Assembly (NCBI GenBank): GCA_964608095.1 | Contig: CAZSMK010000067.1 | Coordinates: 1-49,462, forward strand | DNA from: CAZSMK01 sp964608095 | GTDB taxonomy: Bacteria > Sumerlaeota > Sumerlaeia > MWCT01 > JAGHBZ01 | DNA: 49,462 bases | Reading direction: 5' to 3' | In this document: one piece after another, positions 7,170-17,064 of the stretch | Layout: each line of letters begins with the position of its first letter | Numbering within the stretch: position 1 is the stretch's first letter | Position numbers and translations under genes: made by a program | The notes under the pieces: generated by a model | The model's input: the letters and a program-made list of their open reading frames with translations, nothing else | Told to the model about the DNA's origin: nothing | The model's database searches: none

Positions 7170-7894
7170 TGAACCCTCCACCGGGACAAAAAGGAACACT
7201 TTACCTTGTCGCCACCCCGATTGGAAACCTGAACGACATCACGCACCGCGCCATAGAAACCCTGAAGTGCACAGACCTCATATTAGCGGAAGATACGCGT
7301 CACGCGCGCATTTTGATGAAAACATACGAGATACAACGACCCACCAGGAGTTACCACGACCACAACAAGGAAAAGCAGACCCCGTACGTCCTCGAGCGTC
7401 TCGAGAGCGGTGATAAGGTAGCCCTGATCACGGATGCGGGAAGCCCCGGAATCGCCGATCCCGGCTTCTATCTTGTCCGCGCCGCCATCGAGAGAGGCAT
7501 TGACATCATTCCTATTCCGGGACCGAGTGCATTGATTGCAGCTCTTTCCGCATCGGGACTGCCTACCGACAGTTTTGTGTTTTGCGGATTCTTGCCCCGT
7601 AAAAAAGGCAAGCGTACACGCCTTCTCACCGACCTTGCAGAAATGAATCGTACCGTTATCCTCTACGAGTCGCCGTATCGCGTACTCGCTACTCTCGAAG
7701 ATATACAATCCGTGTTCGGTGAAGACCGCCGGGTGGTTGTTGCGCGTGAACTTACGAAAGTCTTCGAGGAGTTTCTACGAGGAGCGGTGAAAGAAATTGT
7801 ATCACGGCTGTCGGAACGACGGGAAATCAAGGGGGAATATGTTATACTTATCGCCGGAAAAGGATATGAACACAAAGAAGAGGCGAAAGATTGA
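7166..7894 (+). CDS. rsmI: 16S rRNA (cytidine1402-2'-O)-methyltransferase
   Basis: RsmI methylates the ribose of C1402 in the decoding centre using S-adenosylmethionine. Family motifs are LYLVATPIGNLNDITHRA, ILAEDTRHARILM, ITDAGSPGIADPG and PIPGPSALIAALSASGLP. At 242 residues it lacks part of the C-terminal domain of the roughly 280-residue E. coli protein, which is common in this family. The start overlaps the previous gene by 4 bases (the alternative ATG at 7169 is adjacent), so expression is coupled to the nucleotidyltransferase. Confidence 0.95.
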   Translation: MMNPPPGQKGTLYLVATPIGNLNDITHRAIETLKCTDLILAEDTRHARILMKTYEIQRPTRSYHDHNKEKQTPYVLERLESGDKVALITDAGSPGIADPGFYLVRAAIERGIDIIPIPGPSALIAALSASGLPTDSFVFCGFLPRKKGKRTRLLTDLAEMNRTVILYESPYRVLATLEDIQSVFGEDRRVVVARELTKVFEEFLRGAVKEIVSRLSERREIKGEYVILIAGKGYEHKEEAKD

Positions 7895-7961
7895 GATTGC
7901 GTCTTATCGCTGAAAAAAATCTATCCGAATAAAAATCCGTGGGTGAACGTTCTTTTAGACT

Positions 7962-8477
7962 TTAAGGTTTCTGAAGCACGAAAATCTCGACGTGTGCAAG
8001 TCCTTTTTCAATGATATCAATCTCACGTGCAGCGGCATAGGAGAGGTCAATGATGCGTCCTCTTTTGAAAGGACCCCGGTCATTTATTCTCACTACCACT
8101 GATTTGCCGTTCTCCAGGTTCTTGACCTTTACGATAGTGCCGAAGGGTAACGATCGGTGCGCTGCGGTAAACGCTTCTTTACGATACGGTTCTCCTGAGG
8201 CGGTATATTCATCCTCGTCGTACCATGAGGCTATTCCTTTCTGGTAAGAATCCGAACCGGAGGAGAAAGGGCTTACAATAATTTTGAATGGTAAGCGCAC
8301 AATGTAATAGACGGTTTTTAAGGAGAACCATGTGACATGGTATACTATATTCGCGGAAGTCGAGATGGTAAAGGATGCAGCATCCGCTACGGGTTTTACA
8401 ACCATGCATCCCCCCATTGTAAACAGTATTAATGAGAGGATCAGGAAACTTGTTATATAGTAACGCTGTAGTTTCAT
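7962..8477 (-). CDS. rlpA: RlpA-like septal lipoprotein (double-psi beta-barrel)
   Basis: This 171-residue protein starts with a lipoprotein signal peptide ending in TMGGC (C24), so it should be anchored in a membrane facing the periplasm. Residues of about 88-171 form an RlpA-type double-psi beta-barrel (KGIASWYDEDEYTASGE, LPFGTIVKVKNLENGK, RINDRGPFKRGRIIDLS). RlpA proteins bind or cleave peptide-stripped glycan strands at the septum. The SPOR domain of classical RlpA is absent. It is a single-gene unit convergent with rsmI and divergent from the yihY-like gene. Confidence 0.88.
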   Translation of the reverse strand: MKLQRYYITSFLILSLILFTMGGCMVVKPVADAASFTISTSANIVYHVTWFSLKTVYYIVRLPFKIIVSPFSSGSDSYQKGIASWYDEDEYTASGEPYRKEAFTAAHRSLPFGTIVKVKNLENGKSVVVRINDRGPFKRGRIIDLSYAAAREIDIIEKGLAHVEIFVLQKP

Positions 8478-8849
8478 ACAGAAGGTTTCTAAGGTCCCGG
8501 TGTTGGTTTTGCCCTGAGAACTCCCGGAATATCTTATACCGATGTATGGTGTAATCTACAGATTTGAAAAGAACGCATATTTGGCATTCACTTAAATGCC
8601 TATGATAGGAGTAGAACGAATAGAAAATCTACTAATAAATTCACATTTCATTTCAGGATTATATGGGGCATGTCACTTTTGTTTACCTTTAGGTCTCATC
8701 ATGCCGAAAAGAGTATAAAGCGGTCATGTAAAAAGGACTTTTTTGAAGTGGCGTTCAAAGTGTTGCGTTTTGACCTTCAATAATGTATTTTAGAGTTATG
8801 TTTTAATCTACAGTGCAAAGAATATATAAATGAAAAGGTCTGAATCACA
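8478..8849. other. Divergent intergenic region
   Basis: No gene is seen. It separates the rlpA-like gene (leftwards) and the yihY-like gene (rightwards). Contents are a weak promoter candidate TTGCGT-17-TATTTT (8763-8791), a TTGGCATT/AATGCC inverted repeat at 8581-8600, and a 10-bp direct repeat TAATCTACAG at 8552-8561 and 8804-8813. Confidence 0.6.
8763..8791 (+). promoter_or_regulatory. Weak promoter candidate for yihY-asmA
   Basis: TTGCGT (8763-8768) and TATTTT (8786-8791) are separated by 17 bp, about 60 bp before the gene. Each matches only part of the consensus. Confidence 0.3.
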
Positions 8850-10202
8850 ATGAAAAGTCTCAAGATTCCCTCAATTAAAGAAATAGTCCGAGACTTGCAA
8901 AGGGAAACATTAAGCCCGTTGAGTCGAGGGCTTGTGAGTATCGTTGAGGTGTTGTATTTATGGTATAACGAGTTGATAAAGGACCGTTGTCCACAACGCG
9001 CGGCATCGTTGACGTATACCACGCTTCTCGCCATTTTTCCTTTGATAGCAGTTGTTGCCCTATTTGTACCGGCGATCTTCGGTGGATATGAGGAGATGCA
9101 TATACAGGTGATAAGGTTCCTCGAAGAAATACTTATCCCCAGCGCAGGACAAAGAATCGAGTCTACGATACGCACCTATTTCGATACGTTTCGCGAAAAC
9201 AGTGTGGGAGTCGGATTTTTCGGCGTAATCGGCTTGATGCTTTCAGCGGTTGCGTTGTTTGCCAGTGTCGATAAGTCTTTTAACGCGATATGGATGTCGC
9301 GAAGCCGTCGCTCAAAAATGCATCTTTTCACCCGGTTCACCAGTATGTTGATACTCATTCCCATTTTCATCGGCGGTTCTATCATGTTGACGGTTGAGCT
9401 GAAAAGCAGGCTGGCACTGGTGGGAAACGTGTTAGCGTTCATTATGCCTTATCTCCTCACCTGCAGTGCGCTTACGCTTGCTTTTTATATGATACCCAAT
9501 ACACGAGTTAACTTTCTGTTCGCTGTGATCGGAGGCGTGACCTCCGGGCTGTTATGGGAAATTGCGAAAGTTGGATTCAGTTTTTACGTAGCCGCACCTC
9601 AAATCGGCTTGATCATAAAATCGCTCGGCGTAATTCCCATCTTTCTGATCTGGATTTATTTCAGCTGGTTAATAGTGCTGGTCGGATGCGAATTCGCCTT
9701 TGTCCTCCAATTCTATCGGCGGTTACAAGTGGAGACGTTCAGTAAACGTCCCTGCATAACGATCGATTCCCGCCTTATTTTCCTGGTGTTTATGATTATT
9801 GCAGATCATTTCCAACGCAATCTCGGGGGTGTTTCGTTTCAATCGTTAATTTCAAAAGTACCTATAAAAGTTCCCGAAATGGAACAGATAATTGAGCTCC
9901 TCAAAGGGGCTGGTATAATCACAGAAAGCCAGAATGGAACGTTCATTCTTGCCCGTCCCCTGGAATACCTACAACCCGAAGAGATTTTGACACTGGGATG
10001 TAACGTCGACGATATGTTTATCAAGAAAAAAGAGAGGAGCGAAGCCATACACGACACGCTTCTCAACCTTCAGAATTCGTTATACCAGTGGGCGAAAGAT
10101 AAACGCCTTCGCGACTTTTTTCCGTCTACAATCAGCGCAGAAGTAAAGGTGCAACAGGAAGAAAAGCCTATACATAGTCAAGAGGTGATCAAGGATGAAT
10201 AA
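8850..10202 (+). CDS. YihY/BrkB-family inner membrane protein
   Basis: This 450-residue protein has the family core in its first ~300 residues: DRCPQRAASLTYTTLLAIFPL near the N-terminus, then about six membrane segments ending in GVIPIFLIWIYFSWLIVLVG. The last ~150 residues are soluble and longer than in E. coli YihY. The family was once annotated as ribonuclease BN, which is wrong; its biochemical role is unsettled, and recent work links YihY with AsmA-like proteins in envelope lipid transport. The 8-bp overlap with a large AsmA-family gene directly downstream fits that link. Confidence 0.88.
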   Translation: MKSLKIPSIKEIVRDLQRETLSPLSRGLVSIVEVLYLWYNELIKDRCPQRAASLTYTTLLAIFPLIAVVALFVPAIFGGYEEMHIQVIRFLEEILIPSAGQRIESTIRTYFDTFRENSVGVGFFGVIGLMLSAVALFASVDKSFNAIWMSRSRRSKMHLFTRFTSMLILIPIFIGGSIMLTVELKSRLALVGNVLAFIMPYLLTCSALTLAFYMIPNTRVNFLFAVIGGVTSGLLWEIAKVGFSFYVAAPQIGLIIKSLGVIPIFLIWIYFSWLIVLVGCEFAFVLQFYRRLQVETFSKRPCITIDSRLIFLVFMIIADHFQRNLGGVSFQSLISKVPIKVPEMEQIIELLKGAGIITESQNGTFILARPLEYLQPEEILTLGCNVDDMFIKKKERSEAIHDTLLNLQNSLYQWAKDKRLRDFFPSTISAEVKVQQEEKPIHSQEVIKDE

Positions 10203-13200
10203 TAACAAAGCACAAACCTCCACTGTTGACCGTCCGAAGAAGAAAGGTAAGCGATGGTTAAAAATAATCGGAATAGTCATGGTGCTTTTTCTGGTCGGCA
10301 TGTTCATCTTGTACCAGTATGTGAGTTCGGAACACTTTGTCCGTACCTTTATCTTTCCGGCAATGGAGAAAAACCTCGACAGTGAGATCACCGCTGATGA
10401 GATACGACTTAAACCTTTTTCGCGGGTGGAAATAGTGAATTTCAGTATGAAGCGACGCGACCCTGCAGACCAGCCATCGATCGTAAAGTTCGACCGTCTT
10501 GTTCTCAATTACAGCCTTATTTCAATCGTAAAGGGAAGTCCTCAAATAAGAAGCGTTGAGCTGATAAAGCCCGAAATCGACGTTACCGTGGTGCCAGAAG
10601 TTCGAGAGAAGAAGAAAGAGGTTGCGGAGAAACCGGCGCCGCCGAAGGAAACGCCGAAACCTCCCGTCCGCAGGGTAGAATTACCACAATTCTTCATCGG
10701 CAAGGTCGATGTAACCGATGCACGAATATCGTTCAAAGAACTCACCGGGGAAAAGGAACTTGTAAGAGAAACGAGTCTTGAAAAGTTGAATTTTCATCTC
10801 GAGAATTTTGAACCGGGCAAAAGAGGCGCTATGGCGATGAAGTTCGTGTTGATTGCTCAGGTTCCTGAACAGTTGACAAAGATCGAACACGCGGCGTTCA
10901 ACTTTGACTCCAGTATCCTAATAAATCGGACTCTCTCTGTTTTAGATATTGAAAGCGCCTTCTCGATGAAAGAGATGAAAGGAACGTTTCAAGGCAATCC
11001 GCTCGAAGGGTATGAATTCGAGTCGACACTCAAAGTTGAAAAACAAGAAGATGCGATAGAATTGAACCCGCTGAATATCACCCTCAGGAGAAACGATAGG
11101 GTAGGGGCTGACATAACGGTTTCCGGCGCTTATAACGAGACCGAGGGAGAGGGTAAATTTGTTCTTTCTGTATCGAATATAAACCGTGTGTTTCTCAACC
11201 TTGTAGGCTCGCGGGCGGGAGATATCGATTTTCTCGATACCACTATAAACCACACCGATACCATCACTATCGCAGATGGGGGGGACACCTTTGATATAGA
11301 AGGGGAAATGAAGATAAGCGATTTCAGTATTTTGGCGTCGGAGATATCCAGAACACCGACGGAAAAGATCGACCTTTCTATGGCACATCAGGGACATTTC
11401 GATCAGAAAAAGCAAATCCTCGAGGTAAGCCGTCTGGACGTGAAAGCGGTTCAAAAGGGACGAACATTCGCCTCGGGAAATCTCGAGCAACCATTGACCC
11501 TTGACATGTCGAAAACCGGAGCGCACACGACCTCAGCGCCCGACATTTTCTATAGTTTCATCATCGATGCGTTTGACCTTACGCCTTATCAGCCGCTTTT
11601 TTCTTTACCTGAGGACAGCCGGCTGGATAGCGCGATTTTAAACGCTTCTCTCAAGGTTCTGTTCCGTGACAACGGTCAATACATTGATATGAAGGGCAAC
11701 GTTGCGCTCGAAGAGCTGCGCGGTAAAATGCGGGGAACCCCTCTACCCGAGACTACCTTTACCTTCTCCATCGACTCAGTGGTGAATGAGCTTGCACGCG
11801 TGAAGTTGAACGAAATGAGCCTTGTTATAGCCCAGCAACCCGGGATAGAAAACACGTGGATTTTACAGGGAGAGACGAATATAACGGATGGAACAGGTTC
11901 TTTCGATATGCAAATGATAGAATTCGACCTGGCGGCAATTCGTGGATTTATCCCGCCTGAAGTCGCAACCATACAAAGCGGCGCTATAAGGGGATCGTCA
12001 AACATGGCTTTTTCTGAAAACTTTTCACACCTATCAGCAAAAGGAAAAATCGAATTACTCGGACTGACCACTATTTTAAACGAAAAAGAGATCAAGAACT
12101 TCAGCGCTGTGAGCGAATTTGAAACCATCGTATCGGAGCCGGGACTTATAGGAATAAAGATGTATAAAGTTGATTTTCAGCCGGGGGGCAAACCCGGCGG
12201 CACTTTTCTTATGATAGGTGATGTCGACACGAATAAAGGCACCGCTTCGCTCGACATCACACTCAAGCAGGTCACGCAAGATCTCATAAACGTTTTTATT
12301 GCTGAGGAATCCGGAGAGTTTGAAGTCGCATCTATGAATCTTGATTACAAGAGCAAGATAGAGTTATCGCAAAATTTTGAGGCGGTTGCCGCTAAAGGCG
12401 GCCTTCACCTGCGTAATCTTAAAGTCAATAAACAAGAGTTCGAAGATTTAAACCTTCCACCCCTTGATGTTGCAGTTAACCACGATGTGTTCATTTCTCA
12501 GGATACGGTTGACTTAAATCTTCTCGATGCCACAGTTATGCCGGTTTCGGGAGGGGGATCACCCGGAGCCACGAACACGCGTGGTACAGCTCGAGTTAAG
12601 GGTAAGATAGATACCCGGCAGGGTGAAGGAACCCTGAAATTAGAGATACAAAACATGGACGAGAAGTTTATAAACGTGTTTTTGTCGCCGATGCTTGAAG
12701 ATAGACAAATTCAATCGGTGGCTGTTGCGGGAACACAAGACCTCGAGATGGGAGACCAGTTCAAGGCAATATCCGCCCGAGGAACGTTTTCTATAGACAA
12801 TCTCCATGTCACAGAAGGCGCTGGAGGTACAGACATCTTCCCACCGACGAGTTTTCAACTTACCAACAACATCAACATCAATGAATCCGCGATTCTTGTA
12901 AAGGATACGAACCTTCTGGTGACCCCGCAGGGCAAGACTCCTGAAAAAGTAACGCTCGAAGCGGAGATATTCCGTGAAAAGGGAAAGAAATCCATGGTAA
13001 GGCTTCTCGCCGATCACATCACGCTCGAGAATTATATTCTTCCCGTCCCTCCACGACCGGACACAGAAGAAAAAAGAGCCGGGTCAAGTCGGCGGGAAAG
13101 ACCACAAGAGAGAGGCGTAACTACCGCAGCACTCGACAAGGATGTTCCCCCGCTTGAACTCGAAGATATTAACCTCAACGGAATGGTGCGCATAAATGAG

Positions 13201-13974
13201 ATCGTTTACAAGGATGTAGTTGCAAAAGAATTGAAGGTCGATGCCACTCTTATTGACAACCTGCTCGATATCAGCGCCCTTTCAGTGGAAGTCAACGATG
13301 CGCCGGTTACGCTCAAGGCTTCGACGCGTGTGGACGTGCCGGGGTGGGAATATACTGCGACCGGCAAACTCGAAGGGCTCCAGCTCGGTCCACTCGCAAA
13401 CAGTATGGCGCCGGAAAAGAAAGATAAATTAACCGGCACCGCAAACCTCGACTTCAATGTCCAGGGGAAAGGAACTCTTCCCGAAAGCATTGAGCAATAC
13501 TTGAGCGGTACAGTGAAAGGAACGCTTACCGACGGAAAATTCGAGGCAATACCCATATTGAGCGCCCTCGCTGATGTCACCCATATTTCCGAGCTTGAAC
13601 AGCTGGAATTTTTTGAAGGACTTGTACATCTGGATATCGGTGGAGGCAAGGTCAACATAAACCAGCTCGATTTCGAGGGACCAATCGAGCGGTTGCGCGT
13701 CCGTGGCTGGTTCGGTCTGGATGAGTCCATCGACCTTTCTTTCAAAATCGCTCTTGCCGGTAAACTCGGGGATAAACTGCGCGACTTAAAATATGTCGGT
13801 GACTTTATTTCAGATGTTCAGGGGTATGCAGAACTACCGGTACCTATTAAGATGGTAGGAACGCTGTCAAAACCAAGACCATCCCTTGTCATTACGAAGA
13901 CACTGGAAGACACCGGAAAGAAGGTGATCGAAGGATTACTGGACAAAGGAATCCAGCGACTTCTGGAAGAGTAA
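10195..13974 (+). CDS. Large AsmA-family envelope protein
   Basis: This 1259-residue protein has a basic N-terminus, one membrane anchor (about residues 21-43), the AsmA N-terminal signature (FPAMEKNLDSEITADEIRLKP, SIVKGSPQIRSVELIKP), a proline/lysine-rich linker (about 140-160), a long beta-rich middle and an AsmA C-terminal region (DFEGPIERLRVRGWFGL). AsmA, TamB and YhdP-like proteins form periplasmic beta-grooves thought to carry phospholipid between membranes. The size is enough to span the periplasm. It overlaps the YihY-type gene by 8 bases, so the two are probably co-expressed. Which AsmA subfamily it belongs to cannot be told by eye. Confidence 0.88.
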   Translation: MNNNKAQTSTVDRPKKKGKRWLKIIGIVMVLFLVGMFILYQYVSSEHFVRTFIFPAMEKNLDSEITADEIRLKPFSRVEIVNFSMKRRDPADQPSIVKFDRLVLNYSLISIVKGSPQIRSVELIKPEIDVTVVPEVREKKKEVAEKPAPPKETPKPPVRRVELPQFFIGKVDVTDARISFKELTGEKELVRETSLEKLNFHLENFEPGKRGAMAMKFVLIAQVPEQLTKIEHAAFNFDSSILINRTLSVLDIESAFSMKEMKGTFQGNPLEGYEFESTLKVEKQEDAIELNPLNITLRRNDRVGADITVSGAYNETEGEGKFVLSVSNINRVFLNLVGSRAGDIDFLDTTINHTDTITIADGGDTFDIEGEMKISDFSILASEISRTPTEKIDLSMAHQGHFDQKKQILEVSRLDVKAVQKGRTFASGNLEQPLTLDMSKTGAHTTSAPDIFYSFIIDAFDLTPYQPLFSLPEDSRLDSAILNASLKVLFRDNGQYIDMKGNVALEELRGKMRGTPLPETTFTFSIDSVVNELARVKLNEMSLVIAQQPGIENTWILQGETNITDGTGSFDMQMIEFDLAAIRGFIPPEVATIQSGAIRGSSNMAFSENFSHLSAKGKIELLGLTTILNEKEIKNFSAVSEFETIVSEPGLIGIKMYKVDFQPGGKPGGTFLMIGDVDTNKGTASLDITLKQVTQDLINVFIAEESGEFEVASMNLDYKSKIELSQNFEAVAAKGGLHLRNLKVNKQEFEDLNLPPLDVAVNHDVFISQDTVDLNLLDATVMPVSGGGSPGATNTRGTARVKGKIDTRQGEGTLKLEIQNMDEKFINVFLSPMLEDRQIQSVAVAGTQDLEMGDQFKAISARGTFSIDNLHVTEGAGGTDIFPPTSFQLTNNININESAILVKDTNLLVTPQGKTPEKVTLEAEIFREKGKKSMVRLLADHITLENYILPVPPRPDTEEKRAGSSRRERPQERGVTTAALDKDVPPLELEDINLNGMVRINEIVYKDVVAKELKVDATLIDNLLDISALSVEVNDAPVTLKASTRVDVPGWEYTATGKLEGLQLGPLANSMAPEKKDKLTGTANLDFNVQGKGTLPESIEQYLSGTVKGTLTDGKFEAIPILSALADVTHISELEQLEFFEGLVHLDIGGGKVNINQLDFEGPIERLRVRGWFGLDESIDLSFKIALAGKLGDKLRDLKYVGDFISDVQGYAELPVPIKMVGTLSKPRPSLVITKTLEDTGKKVIEGLLDKGIQRLLEE

Positions 13975-14006
13975 AAAAAATAAGGGTCATGCGTGGAGTT
14001 GCTTAT

Positions 14007-14699
14007 TCATGAGCATTTATTAATTTCATCGTAGATAGCACGGAGTCGCCTGAAATCTTCTTCGAAGAGTTCCTTGTTTGCGGGATGATAGAGAAGGCTT
14101 GCGGGATGGAATGTAGGCAGCACTTTAATTCCATGATATGTATAAATCTTACCCCTCATTTCCGACATTGAAAGATGTAAGCCGAGAAGGGCATTAGAAG
14201 CATACCTGCCCAATGTGCATATCACCTTGGGTTGTAATATCTTCAGTTGTGCAAGAAGATGAGGTTCACACGCGGAGATTTCGTCAGGGTTAGGATCGCG
14301 GTTATCGGGCGGTCGACATTTCAGGATATTGCTGATAAAGACTTCCTTTCGTGATAGACCAATCTGGGCAAAATAATGAGACAAAAGACCCCCGGCGGGA
14401 CCTACAAAAGGTCTTCCCTGTAAATCTTCTTTCTCGCCGGGCGCTTCACCGATAAAGACAAGGTCAGCGGATGGGCTTCCTTCACCAAAGACGACATGAG
14501 TCCGGGTTTTCCATAAGTCGCATTTTTTGCATTTCAGAACTTCCTGACGGAGTCTTTCCAACAAGGCGGCAGGTGAAGTTGAAGGGGGTTTTACAGAAAC
14601 TTCCGACTCGAGGCAGACAAAGCCGAGGTCCTTGAGAAAGTGCAGGATTTGGTGAATCTTATTATGGTGTTGAACTTTTATGTTAGCAGACCCGCTCAT
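14007..14699 (-). CDS. Type 4 (Fe-S) uracil-DNA glycosylase
   Basis: This 230-residue family-4 UDG removes uracil from DNA, the first step of base-excision repair. The core is FIGEAPGEKEDLQGRPFVG (82-100), with the C-terminal TFHPASLLYHP motif. Four cysteines for a [4Fe-4S] cluster are visible: C57, C60, C128 and C144. A ~45-residue N-terminal extension precedes the catalytic domain, as in many bacterial members. I chose the ATG at 14699 rather than the TTG one codon earlier. It starts 5 bp after the pilT stop. This arrangement is at least compatible with co-transcription. Confidence 0.92.
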   Translation of the reverse strand: MSGSANIKVQHHNKIHQILHFLKDLGFVCLESEVSVKPPSTSPAALLERLRQEVLKCKKCDLWKTRTHVVFGEGSPSADLVFIGEAPGEKEDLQGRPFVGPAGGLLSHYFAQIGLSRKEVFISNILKCRPPDNRDPNPDEISACEPHLLAQLKILQPKVICTLGRYASNALLGLHLSMSEMRGKIYTYHGIKVLPTFHPASLLYHPANKELFEEDFRRLRAIYDEINKCS

Positions 14700-14704
14700 C
14701 AAGA

Positions 14705-15808
14705 TCAGGAGAAGCCGCCGAGAATTCGAGACTTATCATCGCCTGCAGACACACCACCTACCGCGCGTTTGAAAAGCGCCGGATCCTGTGCGTATTGCAT
14801 GCCGACTTCCAATGAAATCAACTTGCTCTTGTAAAGCGAGATGAGCGACATGTCAAAACTCTGCATCCCGTCAGTGCCGTTTCGTATAACCTGGATAATA
14901 TCATCAATCCGGTCTTCACGCATGAGGTTTTGAATGATATCGTTCTGAATCATAATCTCAACGCACGGAACCCTGCCTTTTCCTTCAGCACGGGGAACAA
15001 GGCGTTGCGCGACAACCGCGTTAAGCGCCGTGGTCAATTGGTCACGGAGAAAGGCTTGCTCCTCGGGCTCATAGTAGTTTATAATTCGGTTGATGGTCTG
15101 AACGGCATTAATCGTGTGAAGCGTACTGACGACCAGATGTCCGGTAAGAGCCGCGCGAGTAGCGATCGAGATCGTCTCCTTATCGCGCATTTCACCGATG
15201 AGGATAACGTCCGGGTCTGAGCGGATAGCATCGCGCAGGGCTCGATCAAATCCAATGGTATCTACACCCAGTTCCCGCTGTTCAATCAAACTCATCTTGT
15301 CCTTATAAATGAATTCTATAGGATCCTCGATGGTTATAATATGCTCGCGACGTGTCGCATTTATATGGTCTACGATCGCCGCCATTGTGGTGGATTTCCC
15401 GGTACCGGTGGGACCTGTGACTAACACCATGCCTCGCCTCGAGTCAGCTATCTTCGTAAGAATCGGCGGTAGGTTCAACTCTTCAAACCCGAGATGCTTA
15501 TATTCGAGTCGTCTCATTGAAACGCTCAGTGTCCCACGTTGGTAAAAGACATTTGTCCTGAACCGGTTGACAGCGTCGATACTGAACCCGAAATCTGCAG
15601 AAAGCATTTTGTTCAATGTCTCTTTATGCCGTTCCGGTATAATCTTTTCCACGAAAGCCTTGATTTCTTCCTTTTTAAGAGGTGGGTGATCCACAGGCAT
15701 CAGTTCGCCGTATATTCTATAAAGAGGAACCGCTCCTGCTTTTAAGTGAAGGTCTGAGGCGTTTACTTTAACCATGTCCAATAAAAGTTGACTGAAATTT
15801 ACGCTCAT
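14705..15808 (-). CDS. pilT: Type IV pilus retraction ATPase PilT (paralog 1)
   Basis: This 367-residue hexameric ATPase of the GspE/PilT family powers pilus retraction from the inner-membrane base. It has the N-terminal PAS-like domain, Walker A VTGPTGTGKSTTMA near residue 130, the Asp box (EDPIEFIY), Walker B (DPDVILIGEMRD), the His box (TGHLVVSTLHT) and a C-terminal IIQNLMRED close to the AIRNLIRE motif needed for retraction. I chose the ATG at 15808 with GAGGA upstream over a GTG at 15820. It overlaps nothing but follows coaBC within 8 bp. No other pilus genes are in the window except a second PilT at 34381-35481. Confidence 0.95.
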   Translation of the reverse strand: MSVNFSQLLLDMVKVNASDLHLKAGAVPLYRIYGELMPVDHPPLKKEEIKAFVEKIIPERHKETLNKMLSADFGFSIDAVNRFRTNVFYQRGTLSVSMRRLEYKHLGFEELNLPPILTKIADSRRGMVLVTGPTGTGKSTTMAAIVDHINATRREHIITIEDPIEFIYKDKMSLIEQRELGVDTIGFDRALRDAIRSDPDVILIGEMRDKETISIATRAALTGHLVVSTLHTINAVQTINRIINYYEPEEQAFLRDQLTTALNAVVAQRLVPRAEGKGRVPCVEIMIQNDIIQNLMREDRIDDIIQVIRNGTDGMQSFDMSLISLYKSKLISLEVGMQYAQDPALFKRAVGGVSAGDDKSRILGGFS

Positions 15809-15816
15809 TCTTTTCC

Positions 15817-17049
15817 TCACTCTTGTGGAGTCTTTTCTTGTGATTCAAAGATCAATTGTACTTCATCGCAGAGCCTTTCTGCAATTTCTTTTTTTGTGAT
15901 TCGTTCCCATTCTTTAATGGTATTATCGTGGCTGATCAGGGTCACTTTATTAAAATCGCTGGCGAAGCCTTGACCGGGTTGTGTAATATCATTCAGAAAG
16001 ATGAGATTGAATTTCTTGCGTTCCATTTTTCGGCGTGCTTCTTCAATATTGTCTCCGGCTTCCGCTGCGAAACCCACAAAAACCTGGTCGCTTTTCTTGG
16101 TTTCACTCGATTTGAATGCGATATCAGGGGTGTGTTCGAGCTCGATATGCTCCATCTTCTCTGTCTTCTTTTTCTTACCGCTGATTCGTTGTGCAGGTCG
16201 GTAATCGGAAACTGCAGCGGCAAAAACCGCCACATCCACCTCGCCGATAACGCGCTCTGTTTCACGCCACATGTCTTCAGCGCTGACGACTTGGGCGGTC
16301 GTTATCCCGTGCAGCGAAGGTGGTGGAAGCAAGGTGGGACCGAGAACAAGAATCACCTGGGCACCGCGCGCCGCCGCCTCTTCCGCTATCGCTATTCCCA
16401 TCTTTCCCGATGATGGATTCGAGATATAGCGTACGTCGTCGATAAATTCTCTTGTCGGTCCACTAGTTACCAAAAATCGTTTCCCTTCAAACGACAATGC
16501 CTTCTCGAAATGATTGGATACGATGTGCATCAAGGTTTCAACAGCGACCAATCGTCCTTTTCCTTCATCGCCGCATGCCAGGCTGCCGATCTCCGGCTCG
16601 ACCACGTGAATTCCGTTTGAACGAAGCAATGCAAGATTGTTCTGTACAACCGGCTGTTCATACATGGCGGTATTCATGGCGGGGGCAAGAATTACCACTC
16701 CCTTATAGGCGAGAAAAAGTGTGGTAAGCGCATCATCTGCAATTCCATGAGCAAGTTTACCGATTAGATTAGCCGTGGCAGGAGCAATCACGAAAAGGTC
16801 AGCCCATTTCGCAAGGCTAATGTGCTCGATTTCCCATCTGGGCTCGCGGTCAAAAAGGTCTACGCATACAGGGTTTCCGGAAATTGTTTCGAACGTCAAG
16901 GGGGTCACCAACCATTTGGTGGATGGCGTCATAACAACCTTGACATCCACACCGGACTTCTTGAGCAGCCTGATCAATTCTAGCGACTTATAACACGCTA
17001 TACTGCTGCTCACACCAACAAGAATATGTTTGCCTCCGATGCTTGTCAT
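15817..17049 (-). CDS. coaBC: Bifunctional phosphopantothenoylcysteine decarboxylase/synthetase
   Basis: CoaBC makes 4'-phosphopantetheine from phosphopantothenate and cysteine in coenzyme A synthesis. At 410 residues it has normal length. The N-terminal flavin decarboxylase (CoaC) shows VGVSSSIACYKSLEL, APAMNTAMYEQP and the catalytic cysteine in GSLACGDEGKGRL. The C-terminal CTP-dependent ligase (CoaB) shows TSGPTREFIDDVRYISNPSS and the FVGFAAE segment. It follows gmk by 15 bp. The small omega subunit gene rpoZ, often found between these two, is absent here. Confidence 0.96.
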   Translation of the reverse strand: MTSIGGKHILVGVSSSIACYKSLELIRLLKKSGVDVKVVMTPSTKWLVTPLTFETISGNPVCVDLFDREPRWEIEHISLAKWADLFVIAPATANLIGKLAHGIADDALTTLFLAYKGVVILAPAMNTAMYEQPVVQNNLALLRSNGIHVVEPEIGSLACGDEGKGRLVAVETLMHIVSNHFEKALSFEGKRFLVTSGPTREFIDDVRYISNPSSGKMGIAIAEEAAARGAQVILVLGPTLLPPPSLHGITTAQVVSAEDMWRETERVIGEVDVAVFAAAVSDYRPAQRISGKKKKTEKMEHIELEHTPDIAFKSSETKKSDQVFVGFAAEAGDNIEEARRKMERKKFNLIFLNDITQPGQGFASDFNKVTLISHDNTIKEWERITKKEIAERLCDEVQLIFESQEKTPQE

Positions 17050-17064
17050 GAAAAGCCTTATATT

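Noticed and set aside
8579..8600. Third ArsR operator before the yihY-like gene
   Set aside because: Only one half-site (TATTTGGC) matches. The second arm is different, and the inverted repeat present uses other bases.
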